64,000 nucleotides of DNA from JBKEBQ01 sp047973225 (GCA_047973225.1 JBKEBQ010000058.1:1-64000), one strand, 5' to 3'; shown: positions 24,831 through 33,312, counted from the first letter of the stretch. A program made the numbers and translations. Notes: a model not told the origin generated them from the sequence alone.

Positions 24831-25730
24831 CTACGCTTCAGCGTTAATGTAACATGCTTTCGCTAGCTTTCCGTCTAACGCGAATGTTCCATTGTATCTA
24901 CGGTTTTGATATAAGTAGTTATCAGCAGTACGTGAATCACTACCCGGTGCAAACATCTTGATGTAAGAGTATTTAACACGTGACACTTGAGCTTCAGGAT
25001 CGATAATAATGTAATTGATTTGTTTTCCAGTTGCACCAACTGCATATCCATCGGCAAAATCATAAGCAGTTTTGAAACGTTCTAATGGAACGGTTTTAAT
25101 TTCTTTAAAGTCCTCTAATGATGTTACTCTACGGTCCAAACCGCCTGCTTTAGATGCATCTAAAGTACGAGTAATACCCTCAGCATTTTTTAATAGTGTT
25201 TTATATTTACTTGTACAGTAAATGATACAACGTGAAATAGGAACTCCTGCATCTTCCAAATTTTCAACAACTTCATCGAAATCCTTTAACACATTAGCTG
25301 TAGTTAAAGTAGTAGTTTTGATGTTAGCTGGTGCTACACGATTTGTTTCAGCATATACCTTTGAGAAAGTATAACAATCTAATTCAGGAATGGCTTGAGT
25401 TGATTCAAAATCACTTTGGATGTTTTGGATTTCTAACACTAAGTTAGTTTCATCAACATCCATAGGGTCAACTGCGAACTCGATATCTCTATCGTGATCT
25501 AATTCTTTTGGTTCATACTCATTAGTGTATGTTCCACTGTTGAAACCATTAGCCCCTCTAGTGTGATCTTTATAACCACTTGTAGAAAGTTTTGGTAATC
25601 TAACAGTTTTAGCACCCGTCATCTTAATGGTAGGGTTTGAGCTAAATAAGTCTACTGATACTAATTCAGTACCATATTTTTCCATGATATCCTCATGAAA
25701 CTGCTCAGCATAATTTATAACATTTGGCAT
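24831..25730 (-). CDS. Major capsid protein
   Basis: The 299-residue protein begins MPNVINYAEQFHEDIMEKYG and continues with KTVRLPKLSTSGYKDHTR and YEPKELDHDRDIEF, typical of HK97-fold coat proteins of this Firmicutes siphophage group. A later extended segment ends with DNYLYQNRRYNGTFAL. It directly follows the scaffold gene. AGGAGG lies 8 nt upstream. It forms the icosahedral shell. Confidence 0.92.
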   Translation of the reverse strand: MPNVINYAEQFHEDIMEKYGTELVSVDLFSSNPTIKMTGAKTVRLPKLSTSGYKDHTRGANGFNSGTYTNEYEPKELDHDRDIEFAVDPMDVDETNLVLEIQNIQSDFESTQAIPELDCYTFSKVYAETNRVAPANIKTTTLTTANVLKDFDEVVENLEDAGVPISRCIIYCTSKYKTLLKNAEGITRTLDASKAGGLDRRVTSLEDFKEIKTVPLERFKTAYDFADGYAVGATGKQINYIIIDPEAQVSRVKYSYIKMFAPGSDSRTADNYLYQNRRYNGTFALDGKLAKACYINAEA

Positions 25731-25742
25731 TTTCTTTTCCTC

Positions 25743-26378
25743 CTAGCCTTTTTTATTAGGAACGATAATCATACCGTTCTTGAATGCAGCGGTGCTCTTT
25801 TGGTCTTCACCGCCACTTGTTCCATCCCCACCTACTTTTTGGAATCCACCTTGTTGTGTACTTCCCACAAAGTCAGGGAATGACTTGATTGTTTCCTCAA
25901 TTTGCTCCTTAATTTTATCTTCGACAATTTCACCTTTGTCATCAACAATAGTGTTCTTATCTATAAGTCGCATAAGGAATGGTAACTTTTCATCAGTTAC
26001 ACCTAATCCTTTAGCTTGCGTTGTAATAGCAGCATTTTGTGTTGCTTCTAAAGCTTGTGCTTTTAGTTGCTTGTTTTCTTCTTCAATAGAAGCGATACGT
26101 TGTGCTTCAGCTTCTTTGGCTTTGATTTTTGATTCTTTATAACCCTTAATTGCTTCGTTCACTTCTTCTTGTGTCATACCTTGTTCTTTAAGATATGCTT
26201 TCATTGCAGTTTCACCCGCAACACCTGAGCGTCTATTTACAATGCCCTCAAGTTTTTCATAATCAATTGGATCACTTGTTTGTGTCCCACTTTGTGCTGC
26301 AGGTGTTGGTGTTGGATTTCCTCCATCGCCTCCCGTTCCCCCATCAGCAAATAATTGAATGTCTAAAGGATACTTCAT
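25743..26378 (-). CDS. Scaffold protein (Gp20/DUF4355 type)
   Basis: The 211-residue protein begins with the characteristic MKYPLDIQLFAD, then a Gly/Pro/Thr-rich linker, a central coiled coil (EAEAQRIASIEEENKQLKAQ) and a C-terminal acidic helix plus a polar tail. It guides capsid assembly and is then released or degraded. It has a strong AGGAGG site and is the first gene after a terminator and a repeated leader (26393-26435), so a separate promoter is likely for the head genes. Confidence 0.88.
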   Translation of the reverse strand: MKYPLDIQLFADGGTGGDGGNPTPTPAAQSGTQTSDPIDYEKLEGIVNRRSGVAGETAMKAYLKEQGMTQEEVNEAIKGYKESKIKAKEAEAQRIASIEEENKQLKAQALEATQNAAITTQAKGLGVTDEKLPFLMRLIDKNTIVDDKGEIVEDKIKEQIEETIKSFPDFVGSTQQGGFQKVGGDGTSGGEDQKSTAAFKNGMIIVPNKKG

Positions 26379-26392
26379 CTTTCTTACCTCCT

Positions 26393-26435
26393 GTTTTACG
26401 TGTGCCTCACGATACCCGTTTTAAGTGTGTCTCAC
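26393..26435. repeat. Two 18-bp imperfect direct repeats upstream of the scaffold gene
   Basis: GTTTTACGTGTGCCTCAC at 26393-26410 and GTTTTAAGTGTGTCTCAC at 26418-26435 match at 16 of 18 positions with a 25-bp period. They lie between a terminator and the scaffold ribosome site. They could be a regulator or promoter element, or a processed leader. Confidence 0.6.
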
Positions 26436-26471
26436 TATAGCAACACCTTTTTATGTCATAGGTTGATTGGA

Positions 26472-26498
26472 CAAAAGAAAACACCTACTTTTTAGGTG
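26472..26498 (-). terminator. Terminator overlapping the end of the 66-aa gene
   Basis: On the minus strand, CACCTA and TAGGTG form a stem with a 5-nt loop, followed by TTTTCTTTT. The stop codon TAG of the small gene lies within the hairpin. Confidence 0.65.
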
Positions 26499-26685
26499 CT
26501 TCATTTACTACTTCATTTCGCTCTTTATCTTCGGTTTGTACTATTTCAACTTTCCCCGCTTTTACAAGAACATCTCTACGTTTATCACTTACACTAAAGA
26601 CATCTTCAACTTTAGCGTATTTCTTTTGTTCTTTGTCATAGTACTCTTCGATTACCCTCACTTTTATAGTCTCTTTCTTCTGCAT
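26485..26685 (-). CDS. Small phage protein, unknown
   Basis: The 66-residue charged protein begins MQKKETIKVRVIEEYYDKEQ and appears as beta strands followed by a disordered Glu/Asn tail. It follows a GGAGG site. It sits alone between two terminators, between the MuF-toxin operon and the capsid operon, so it may be separately regulated. The family is not recognised; short proteins with this kind of beginning are common before scaffold genes. Confidence 0.6.
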   Translation of the reverse strand: MQKKETIKVRVIEEYYDKEQKKYAKVEDVFSVSDKRRDVLVKAGKVEIVQTEDKERNEVVNEAPKK

Positions 26686-26704
26686 ATCATCACCTCCAAT
26701 CTAT

Positions 26705-26735
26705 GAAAAAAGACACCCTATATTTTAGAGTGTCT
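26705..26735 (-). terminator. Terminator after the candidate immunity gene
   Basis: On the minus strand, AGACAC and GTGTCT arms are followed by TTTTTTC. It ends the portal-MuF transcript 25 nt past the last gene. Confidence 0.75.
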
Positions 26736-26759
26736 CATATTTATTTTTATAATACATAC

Positions 26760-26984
26760 TTACTTATTCATAAACAATTCGTGTAGTTCCATTGCTTGCT
26801 CTTCAGTGATTTCTTCAACCCATTTTTCACTCGCTTGGACACCATAGATAGAATCGACTTTCCACTCGGGTTGTCCTCGGCTTGAACTATAATCCAGTTT
26901 GTCACCACCCGAGCATTTGAATACCATGTGTGCATCTTTATATGTTGGTAAACCCTCTACCGCATAATACTTCAATTTAATCAC
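26760..26984 (-). CDS. Small protein overlapping the MuF-toxin gene, candidate immunity protein
   Basis: The 74-residue acidic protein has aromatic and Gly/Ser-rich segments (FKCSGGDKLDYSSSRGQPEW) and an acidic C-terminal helix. The GTG start overlaps the MuF stop codon by 4 nt (GTGA); a TTG three codons later is the alternative. Immediate overlap downstream of a toxin-tipped gene, before a terminator, is the usual place for an immunity gene. No known immunity family was recognised, so the function is inferred from position only. It may instead be a structural cofactor. Confidence 0.5.
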   Translation of the reverse strand: MIKLKYYAVEGLPTYKDAHMVFKCSGGDKLDYSSSRGQPEWKVDSIYGVQASEKWVEEITEEQAMELHELFMNK

Positions 26985-28684
26985 CTCTTTCTCATATCTA
27001 TGTTCTTAATATCTTTTACATCTTTTGAAACTTTTAAAGACTTGGATAACTTCATCATTTCAGTTTGTAATTCTTTTTTGCGTTCCAAACTAGTCGCGTC
27101 CAATCTAAACTCTTCATATAAAGGATGTATTTCATTTTTTATTTTGATACTCTCTTGTGTATGAAATTGCAATTCAAAGATATAATCATCTTTTGTCTTA
27201 ACAAGAGCATTCACTCCTCGATACATTGCATTCTCATCCCCTAGCGTATTCTTTAACCTAGTTAAATTATACCCTTTTTCCTGTAGGGATTCAATGATTC
27301 CATCATACTGTTTAACAAAAGTTTCATCATTTAAAATACTTGTGTATCTCACATTGTCATATATTGATGTTTTCACTTCATCAAGTGTTATGCCTCCATC
27401 TAACATATCACTTCTTATCTTACGTTCTAGAGACTGCTCGGTTTTCAATCGCCATTGCTTACCATACAACTTTGCCCCATTTTCTTTAACTGCGGTTTCA
27501 ACATTACTAGTAATATTTGGCTCAACTTCTCGTGCTTTTTTCAGCATGTTAAATGCAACATCTTGAACATCATCACGCCCTGTGACCCCTCTTACAGATT
27601 CTCGTTTTAAGTTTCTTCTTAAGTCAGGATAATCTTTCATGAGTTCCGTTTGACGTTTTTGCCATGCTCTTTTACGCTCACCATAATGTTCTTTATTTTT
27701 AGAATCAAGAGAATTGTCTTCTAATCTCTTATATCGTCTAATTTGACGTTCGTTGTATCGCTGAGTAGCAACCGCTTTACTGTTCTCACTTGTTTGTGCA
27801 GCATCAAGCGGAGTAGGTATTTCAGTAATCCCCTCAAAATAAGTTGTTTGACTATGTTTGCAATTAGGGTGATATAAACCTGCTGCAATTGCTTCACTCA
27901 ATAATGGATGCTTTCCATCGGACTTACCTCCACTATAAACATCATCAATATACACCTTTCCTTGAAGTGGCAAGCAAATAGGACTACATGCACCATATTG
28001 TGAAACAAGTATTGTAGATACTCCCCACTCTTGGCGCTTGGCTCCCTCCCCCTGAAGATATGCTTTTTTATTAGCAGTACGAATTGCCATTTCAGCATAG
28101 CTAACAATATTAACATTATTACCATTAGAATATGTTACACAATTTATTCCTTTTGATAAAAAGTCCTTTGTTGCCATATCAACTGCTTGGTCTATAGTCA
28201 TCGTACCAGTGCTTGCAAATGTGTTAGCTTTAGTGATGATTTTTGAATACTCACTACTTGCCTTATTTAACATCTTGCTCATTGCAGTATTCAAATCATC
28301 ATTAACATTATTAAACAAAGCATTTAGTTTTCTATCGTTAGATTTAAAGAACGACGTTTCAAGTCCTTTTGCAATTCTTTTAGGTTTATAACCTTTTTGG
28401 ATTGCTTCTAATATTTTAGATTCTTCTTTTAAACTAGCATCAGCATTTGTAGTGGTGAGTAATTCGTTAAGTTTTAATTTAATATTACTTGATTGTTTAT
28501 TGACATATTGTTGATTACGTTTTCTATAATCATTTAGTGATTCAAGTTGTCTTGATTGCCACATGTCCCAATTAAAACCCTCATCTTCTTCCCACTTCTT
28601 ATGTCGCTTTAGGTTTCTTGACATGGAGTTTAAAAGGTAGTCCTCCATTTCTTCAAATATTGAACTTATCTCTTTCTCGGTCAT
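26981..28684 (-). CDS. MuF/minor capsid protein with C-terminal RelA/SpoT-like toxin domain
   Basis: This is a 567-residue protein. Residues about 1-290 are the phage minor capsid 2/MuF region, with a Cys/His cluster (CSPICLPLQGKVY at 233-245, GLYHPNCKHS at 269-278). A charged linker covers about 300-385. Residues about 395-530 align by eye with alarmone synthetase motifs: RLKTEQSLERK (R412, K414, S418, K422) for RxKxxxSxxxK, IYDNVR (D443) for the metal Asp, LKNT (K478), MYRGVN (Y488) for the GYxSIH box, and FELQFHT (E504, Q506, T509) for the EIQIRT box. The first part joins the portal in the virion. The last part should transfer pyrophosphate to a nucleotide or tRNA and act as a toxin. Confidence 0.8.
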   Translation of the reverse strand: MTEKEISSIFEEMEDYLLNSMSRNLKRHKKWEEDEGFNWDMWQSRQLESLNDYRKRNQQYVNKQSSNIKLKLNELLTTTNADASLKEESKILEAIQKGYKPKRIAKGLETSFFKSNDRKLNALFNNVNDDLNTAMSKMLNKASSEYSKIITKANTFASTGTMTIDQAVDMATKDFLSKGINCVTYSNGNNVNIVSYAEMAIRTANKKAYLQGEGAKRQEWGVSTILVSQYGACSPICLPLQGKVYIDDVYSGGKSDGKHPLLSEAIAAGLYHPNCKHSQTTYFEGITEIPTPLDAAQTSENSKAVATQRYNERQIRRYKRLEDNSLDSKNKEHYGERKRAWQKRQTELMKDYPDLRRNLKRESVRGVTGRDDVQDVAFNMLKKAREVEPNITSNVETAVKENGAKLYGKQWRLKTEQSLERKIRSDMLDGGITLDEVKTSIYDNVRYTSILNDETFVKQYDGIIESLQEKGYNLTRLKNTLGDENAMYRGVNALVKTKDDYIFELQFHTQESIKIKNEIHPLYEEFRLDATSLERKKELQTEMMKLSKSLKVSKDVKDIKNIDMRKR

Positions 28685-28687
28685 AAT

Positions 28688-28939
28688 CTATACCTTTAAA
28701 TAATTAGTTGATGAATATACCTTATAGCCATTTGCTATCCACTCTTTCGTAGCTTTTAATAACTCATTAGTTGTAGTATACTCATCTCGTCTAAGTTCCA
28801 TAGTTGAACCTTTTTCAATAGCCAAGATTACATTCTTGCCTTTAAACTTGGACTTGATGTTCTTGACAATCTCTTTTGCTTTTCGAGGTTTCATTTGATA
28901 AGCCTTTGTTACCTCATTTGTTTGTATTAGTACTGTCAT
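28688..28939 (-). CDS. Small phage protein, unknown
   Basis: The 83-residue basic protein has the core KPRKAKEIVKNIKSKFKG followed by VILAIEKGSTMELRRDEYTT and a C-terminal amphipathic helix. The ATG at 28937-28939 has GGAGG 8 nt upstream, inside the 3' end of the portal gene, which it overlaps. It lies between portal and MuF genes. An alpha-beta DNA- or protein-binding fold is possible, but no family is recognised. Confidence 0.6.
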   Translation of the reverse strand: MTVLIQTNEVTKAYQMKPRKAKEIVKNIKSKFKGKNVILAIEKGSTMELRRDEYTTTNELLKATKEWIANGYKVYSSTNYLKV

Positions 28940-30455
28940 TAGGATTACCTCCATTAAGTGCATTAACATCATCAATTAGTCCAGGTTCATCAACTGTAAA
29001 GTTTGTTCCGTATTCATCAATGATACGTTTCACTTCTTCCTCTTTATCCTCGTCTTCCATTGAGTCACCATATAACTCATCTACTATCTTCTTAGTAGAC
29101 ATTATTTGTGAGGTCTTTGCTTTACCCATCGTTTCAACGACTGACTCAAACGATGGATTTGCATATTCACCAAAGTTCACAGTTATTTCTAAGGGTTCGT
29201 CACTTGGTTGCTTTTTATTAAAAACATCTAATGCTTTTAATGCAGTTTCAAGCACATCAGGGATAGTATCTTGTAATGCTTGAATCAATCGATTACGTGT
29301 ATAAAGTGTTGTCTTTTCTTTTTCACGTTGTGCTTCAGCATTATCCAACTTCTTTGTATCAATTCCTAACGTACTAGGACTAATCAATCCTTGTAGACAT
29401 AAATCTAAGTATGTTGAATATGACTCCAAGTAATTTGTCGATGGAATAGTAGGTTGAGTTACTTCAATCTTTCCGTTGTCGCCCTCCTCCATACTACCTT
29501 TTTTAACTTTTATAAAGTCATGTTTGAAAGCATTCGGTTTTAACAATTCTCCACTTGTTTTATCTCTTGGTATCATCGATTCAGGAATATACTTTGTTGC
29601 CCGTCCATGCCTAACAGCATCGAGCCATTGTGACACTACTTCATCAAGCGCATCAAAGCTGCTAACCTTTGAATCAAAGATTGATTTCCCTCGATTCTCA
29701 TACTTAGCGTTTTTATAAACATAAAAGGGTATCGCCATATTTAACGAACCCTTTGTTTTTACATTTTCATTTTCATCTTCTTCATATCCTGCGAATATGT
29801 AATCATCAATATCAGCAAGTTCTTCAAGTGTGTTCATATGTACTTTCTTGTTGTTACGTGTATCAATCAATTCATTCTTGATATAACCATATCCATATAT
29901 TTCATTATGAATAAATGTTATTCCTTTATGGCGAATAGGGTTACTGAAGATGGTTTCACAATAACGACCTCTTTTAAATATAAAGTCAACTCTATCAGCT
30001 GGATAAAATTCAATAATAGGTTCATTTGATACACTCTTATCAAAACTAATCTTAAATGCACCATCGCCTTTATATAACGCAAGTGATAAAGCATTAGATA
30101 CTAACTTAGTGAAGTTGTTATCTTCAATGATTTTATCAAGTTCAACTTTACGTGTATCACATTCAATATTATCCATATCTCTTACTACAATTTGGGTAAG
30201 AGTATCTACAATCAATGAGGGTAGTCCTGTATGGATTTTCCTAACATCATGTGTTGCTTTTGTCCAAAATGAGCTTGAACTATCATTTAAGTTTTTGTAC
30301 AACTGTGATAATTCTTCAGGCTCACCTCGATACCATACTTCATTACGTATAACTGTTGCATTAAAATCAAACATGTTGCTGATAACGATTGCTTGACCTT
30401 GCTCATTAGTTGTAATTTCTAACCAGCTTTTTATCATGTCTTTTATCCTCCCCAT
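28914..30455 (-). CDS. Portal protein (SPP1/Gp6 type)
   Basis: It has 513 residues from the ATG at 30453-30455 (GGAGG 8 nt upstream; an earlier in-frame start lies inside the terminase gene). Portal features include an N-terminal helical region, a beta-rich wing (ECDTRKVELDKIIEDNNF) and the downstream SPSTLGIDTKKLDNAEAQRE segment before the clip/crown, typical of SPP1-like portals. It forms the dodecameric DNA gate at one capsid vertex and binds terminase and MuF. Confidence 0.92.
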   Translation of the reverse strand: MGRIKDMIKSWLEITTNEQGQAIVISNMFDFNATVIRNEVWYRGEPEELSQLYKNLNDSSSSFWTKATHDVRKIHTGLPSLIVDTLTQIVVRDMDNIECDTRKVELDKIIEDNNFTKLVSNALSLALYKGDGAFKISFDKSVSNEPIIEFYPADRVDFIFKRGRYCETIFSNPIRHKGITFIHNEIYGYGYIKNELIDTRNNKKVHMNTLEELADIDDYIFAGYEEDENENVKTKGSLNMAIPFYVYKNAKYENRGKSIFDSKVSSFDALDEVVSQWLDAVRHGRATKYIPESMIPRDKTSGELLKPNAFKHDFIKVKKGSMEEGDNGKIEVTQPTIPSTNYLESYSTYLDLCLQGLISPSTLGIDTKKLDNAEAQREKEKTTLYTRNRLIQALQDTIPDVLETALKALDVFNKKQPSDEPLEITVNFGEYANPSFESVVETMGKAKTSQIMSTKKIVDELYGDSMEDEDKEEEVKRIIDEYGTNFTVDEPGLIDDVNALNGGNPNDSTNTNK

Positions 30456-30456
30456 A

Positions 30457-31860
30457 CTACAAACCTCCTTGTATGATTGTTTCAACTACTCCTGTCAATG
30501 CGTCTGCTTGATCATCGTGCTTGTTTTTACCCTCACGTTGATATGCGAATAATTGACTATATAACTCAGACCATTTATCCCTCCAGTTACTAGGGAAGTA
30601 TATAATGCGCTGCACTGTTGTTGCATTTGTTAATATTCTTGACTTCTTGTTCTTACTTTGATGGAACCATGTCACGTCGCATGTATAGCACTCAAATTCG
30701 TTCTCAAGTATCAATAAAACATTTCGAGCAAATCCTTTACCACCGTTATTTGATTCAATCCTTGCTCTCATTACTTTGTTTTCATATAGTCGACTAGCAA
30801 CCAATGGTTCAGTTTCTTCCATCGGTGCCTGCGTATTCACAACATCGAGTATATAAGCTTGATGTTGATACATTGCCCATATGAATGTGACTAAATAATC
30901 ACTTCCCTCATCGGCAGTATCGGTATATGAATAGATACCCTCAATTAAACTGTTTCCATTGCTATCGGTAGGTAAGTGATCATATGTTTTAAATTCATCA
31001 TATAACCGACCTCTTATATCAATAGGTAATTGTTGGTAGTTCGCACTAGCAATATCGGCTCCCATTGCACTAACTTTATCCTCATAAGCCTCTTTACTAA
31101 GAATTTCATCGCATAACATAGCGCCATCATCTTGTAAGGCTTTCATGCTTAAGTGCTTGTATCTCTTTTTCTTTTCTTTACACCATTCTAATATTTTTCC
31201 TGACAAGTCGTTAGAATGCCATCTAGTCATAATCACTAGAATCTTTCCGCCACTTTCCAATCTTGATAGCATTGTATTGGTAAACCACTCCCAATGACTT
31301 TCCAGAACTCTTTCGTTGTTAGCTTCTTCTGCGTTTTTGATCAGATCATCAATAACTAATATATTGGCACCAAACCCCGTAGCTGTTCCGCCTGGTGAGG
31401 TTGCTAAATAGTTGTTGTATCCACCTGCTAAACTCCATAAGTTCATAGCTCCATCACCATATTTGATTTTTGTATTAGGAAATATATCACTATAAACAAC
31501 AACATCTTTATCCGCCTTTTCTTCTGCAATCATATTCCTAACTGCTTTAGAAAAGGTTGTTGATAATGTTTCGTTGTATGTACCAGTCATGATCTTTAGT
31601 TTACTATCGATACCAAAAGCCCATGCTTCAAAATTAGAAGCCGTTCTAGACTTTCCATGTCTTGGTGGCTCATTTACAATCATTACTTCTGTGTTATCAT
31701 GTAAAAATTCTTGTAGACCATTGCTCAATTCCACAAGATAAGTACGCTCTTTTTGGTAGAAGTCAGGTGCCAGCAAATTGCAAAAAGAAAAGAAATCACG
31801 TCTGGCAAGTTCTATCTTTGCACCTTGTATGATTTCTTTAGTTATTTTTAATTTCTGCAT
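30457..31860 (-). CDS. terL: Terminase large subunit
   Basis: The 467-residue protein has a Walker A-like NEPPRHGKS at 63-71, Walker B ILVIDD at 167-172, and an RNase-H-type nuclease half with the metal Asp in YSYTDTADEGSDYL (about 309-322) and a final DDQADALTG. It is the packaging ATPase and headful or cos nuclease. It overlaps the small subunit gene by 23 nt and is followed directly by the portal gene. Confidence 0.95.
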   Translation of the reverse strand: MQKLKITKEIIQGAKIELARRDFFSFCNLLAPDFYQKERTYLVELSNGLQEFLHDNTEVMIVNEPPRHGKSRTASNFEAWAFGIDSKLKIMTGTYNETLSTTFSKAVRNMIAEEKADKDVVVYSDIFPNTKIKYGDGAMNLWSLAGGYNNYLATSPGGTATGFGANILVIDDLIKNAEEANNERVLESHWEWFTNTMLSRLESGGKILVIMTRWHSNDLSGKILEWCKEKKKRYKHLSMKALQDDGAMLCDEILSKEAYEDKVSAMGADIASANYQQLPIDIRGRLYDEFKTYDHLPTDSNGNSLIEGIYSYTDTADEGSDYLVTFIWAMYQHQAYILDVVNTQAPMEETEPLVASRLYENKVMRARIESNNGGKGFARNVLLILENEFECYTCDVTWFHQSKNKKSRILTNATTVQRIIYFPSNWRDKWSELYSQLFAYQREGKNKHDDQADALTGVVETIIQGGL

Positions 31861-32341
31861 TCGCTAACGCTTCCACTTGCTTTGTAGATAACTCCTTAAA
31901 CGGGTTATTGATTTCACCTGCTATTTGAACATCATGCTTATCTCTCCACTCATTCGAACGTCTGTTTTTTAGCCAAAAACATTGTGCTCCAGTTTCGCCC
32001 GATCTAAATCTTTCGACAACGACAGTTTTTACTTCCTCTTCTTCACAACGTCTCCCCTCTTCATCGTAATAAACTTTCTTACACTTAAATGCTTGTTCTT
32101 CAAGATATTTAAAGCCTGCAGCATTTTTATATAACGCTGATTCTACAATACCATCCGCTATGTCTTTATTTGGCGCCAGCGCTTGTATTAATTCAGAGTG
32201 ATCGTTTTTATATTTTGAAAAAGTTGATTCTCCTACTTTTATTGTCTTAGCAATATCCTTGTCTATGACTCCTCTACGAGCAAGAGCACATATATATTCA
32301 AGATTTGGTAATACGTGTGTTTCCCATTTGCTTCGTGCCAC
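31838..32341 (-). CDS. terS: Terminase small subunit
   Basis: The 167-residue protein has an N-terminal helix-turn-helix (about 26-47, VIDKDIAKTIKVGESTFSKY), then a helical oligomer core, and a short tail. This is the plan of TerS proteins that recognise the pac or cos site. GTG start with AGGAG 7 nt upstream. It is the first gene of the packaging operon, so the promoter is expected in 32342-32504. Confidence 0.8.
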   Translation of the reverse strand: MARSKWETHVLPNLEYICALARRGVIDKDIAKTIKVGESTFSKYKNDHSELIQALAPNKDIADGIVESALYKNAAGFKYLEEQAFKCKKVYYDEEGRRCEEEEVKTVVVERFRSGETGAQCFWLKNRRSNEWRDKHDVQIAGEINNPFKELSTKQVEALANAEIKNN

Positions 32342-32365
32342 ATGAACACTCCTTTCTAAAATAAA

Positions 32366-32387
32366 AAGAGCTATTAACTCTTATTTC
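32366..32387 (-). terminator. Weak terminator before the packaging genes
   Basis: On the minus strand, AAGAG and CTCTT arms enclose a 7-nt loop and are followed by TTTATTTT. The 5-bp stem is weak. It may separate early and late transcripts. Confidence 0.4.
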
Positions 32388-32415
32388 TTACTTTAATTGT
32401 TTTAGTTTCACAAAT

Positions 32416-32450
32416 GAATGATGTTCTTAATGGGCATCATTCATACCCAT
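32416..32450. promoter_or_regulatory. Nested inverted repeats in the late-gene control region
   Basis: GAATGATG at 32416-32423 and CATCATTC at 32435-32442 are perfect inverted copies 11 bp apart. ATGGG at 32430-32434 and CCCAT at 32446-32450 form a second overlapping pair. They lie in the only gap (32342-32504) between the ArpU-like regulator and terminase. A binding site for the late activator or a competing RNA structure is possible. Confidence 0.5.
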
Positions 32451-32504
32451 GTACACTTTTAACTAATATCATTATAGCACTTAAAATGTGACTTGGAAGT
32501 CAAA

Positions 32505-32918
32505 TTAATAAAATGTTGCTAAAATCTCTCTTATTTGTCTTTGTAATGTTGAATCAGAAGTATCATTCATCTTTAGTGCTATATTAGCAAACGTCTTATT
32601 GTTAATGTATTTATCGATGATTGCCTGCTTATAAATCGGATCCTGCTTGTCTAGAAATGCATTTACCTTAATTACTAGCGCCTTATACATTGCTAGATCT
32701 GCCTCATAAAAGAATAGCTTATCTTCCCATTGCTCTTTCGGATCTCCTTTTTGTCTTAAATCATTGATCCTGTCTTTAGCCGCCATGATCTCATTTTGCA
32801 GCCTTCTGACCTCATTGTTGTAATGAAGTAATGACCTTATATTGCTCTCTGCCGCAACACGTCTTTGCTTTTTTGCTTCACTCTCATGTACTTCTGGCCC
32901 GCATTTACTTATATCCAT
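32505..32918 (-). CDS. ArpU-like late transcription regulator
   Basis: The 137-residue protein has a long helical N-terminal part (NNEVRRLQNEIMAAKDRIND) followed by a sigma-factor region-4-like helix-turn-helix (YKQAIIDKYINNKTFANIAL, then STLQRQIREIL). Proteins of this kind, at the end of the early operon just before terS, activate late phage genes. That role is inferred here by position and fold. The ribosome site is AAAGGG. Confidence 0.75.
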   Translation of the reverse strand: MDISKCGPEVHESEAKKQRRVAAESNIRSLLHYNNEVRRLQNEIMAAKDRINDLRQKGDPKEQWEDKLFFYEADLAMYKALVIKVNAFLDKQDPIYKQAIIDKYINNKTFANIALKMNDTSDSTLQRQIREILATFY

Positions 32919-32924
32919 TTTGTT

Positions 32925-33041
32925 TTACCCTTTCTTTTTATCCTGCTTAACTGCTAGATACAATACAACTACTGGGATCCCAATGATTAAGACTGATACT
33001 GAGATTGTAGCTGCATATGCGATTATGTTTAATGGTGTCAT
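32925..33041 (-). CDS. 38-residue single-span membrane protein
   Basis: The ATG at 33039-33041 has AAGGAAG 7 nt upstream. The peptide begins MTPLNIIAYAAT, has one hydrophobic helix of about 20 residues (ISVSVLIIGIPVVVLYLAV) and ends KQDKKKG. It sits within the tightly packed early operon, two codons before the ArpU-like gene. No homologue is recognised. Confidence 0.6.
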   Translation of the reverse strand: MTPLNIIAYAATISVSVLIIGIPVVVLYLAVKQDKKKG

Positions 33042-33078
33042 ATAAACACTTCCTTTCTTGTGATATAATTTACTTAAT

Positions 33079-33312
33079 TTAAAGAGGGATTAGCATTTCT
33101 GGAAGATCAACATCCCTTTGACCATACTCAACTTTTAGCTTTGTTGCCTGTAAAGATAAAGGTGCATTATCAATGATTCTACTCGCTACATCTGTTACTG
33201 CTTTTGATCTATCAATCTCACTTTTTAATTCAGCACCATTTAAATCTTCATCGTTAAGTCTCTCTAGCTGTTCAAATAAAGGATTGTTTAAATCTACTAA
33301 TCTATTTTTCAT
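33079..33312 (-). CDS. Small early phage protein, unknown
   Basis: The 77-residue acidic helical protein begins MKNRLVDLNNPLFEQLERLN and ends with a conserved-looking RDVDLPEMLIPL. It overlaps the helicase gene by 4 nt. Short proteins of this kind regularly follow SNF2 helicases in Firmicutes phages; the role is unknown. GAGGAT ribosome site. Confidence 0.65.
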   Translation of the reverse strand: MKNRLVDLNNPLFEQLERLNDEDLNGAELKSEIDRSKAVTDVASRIIDNAPLSLQATKLKVEYGQRDVDLPEMLIPL

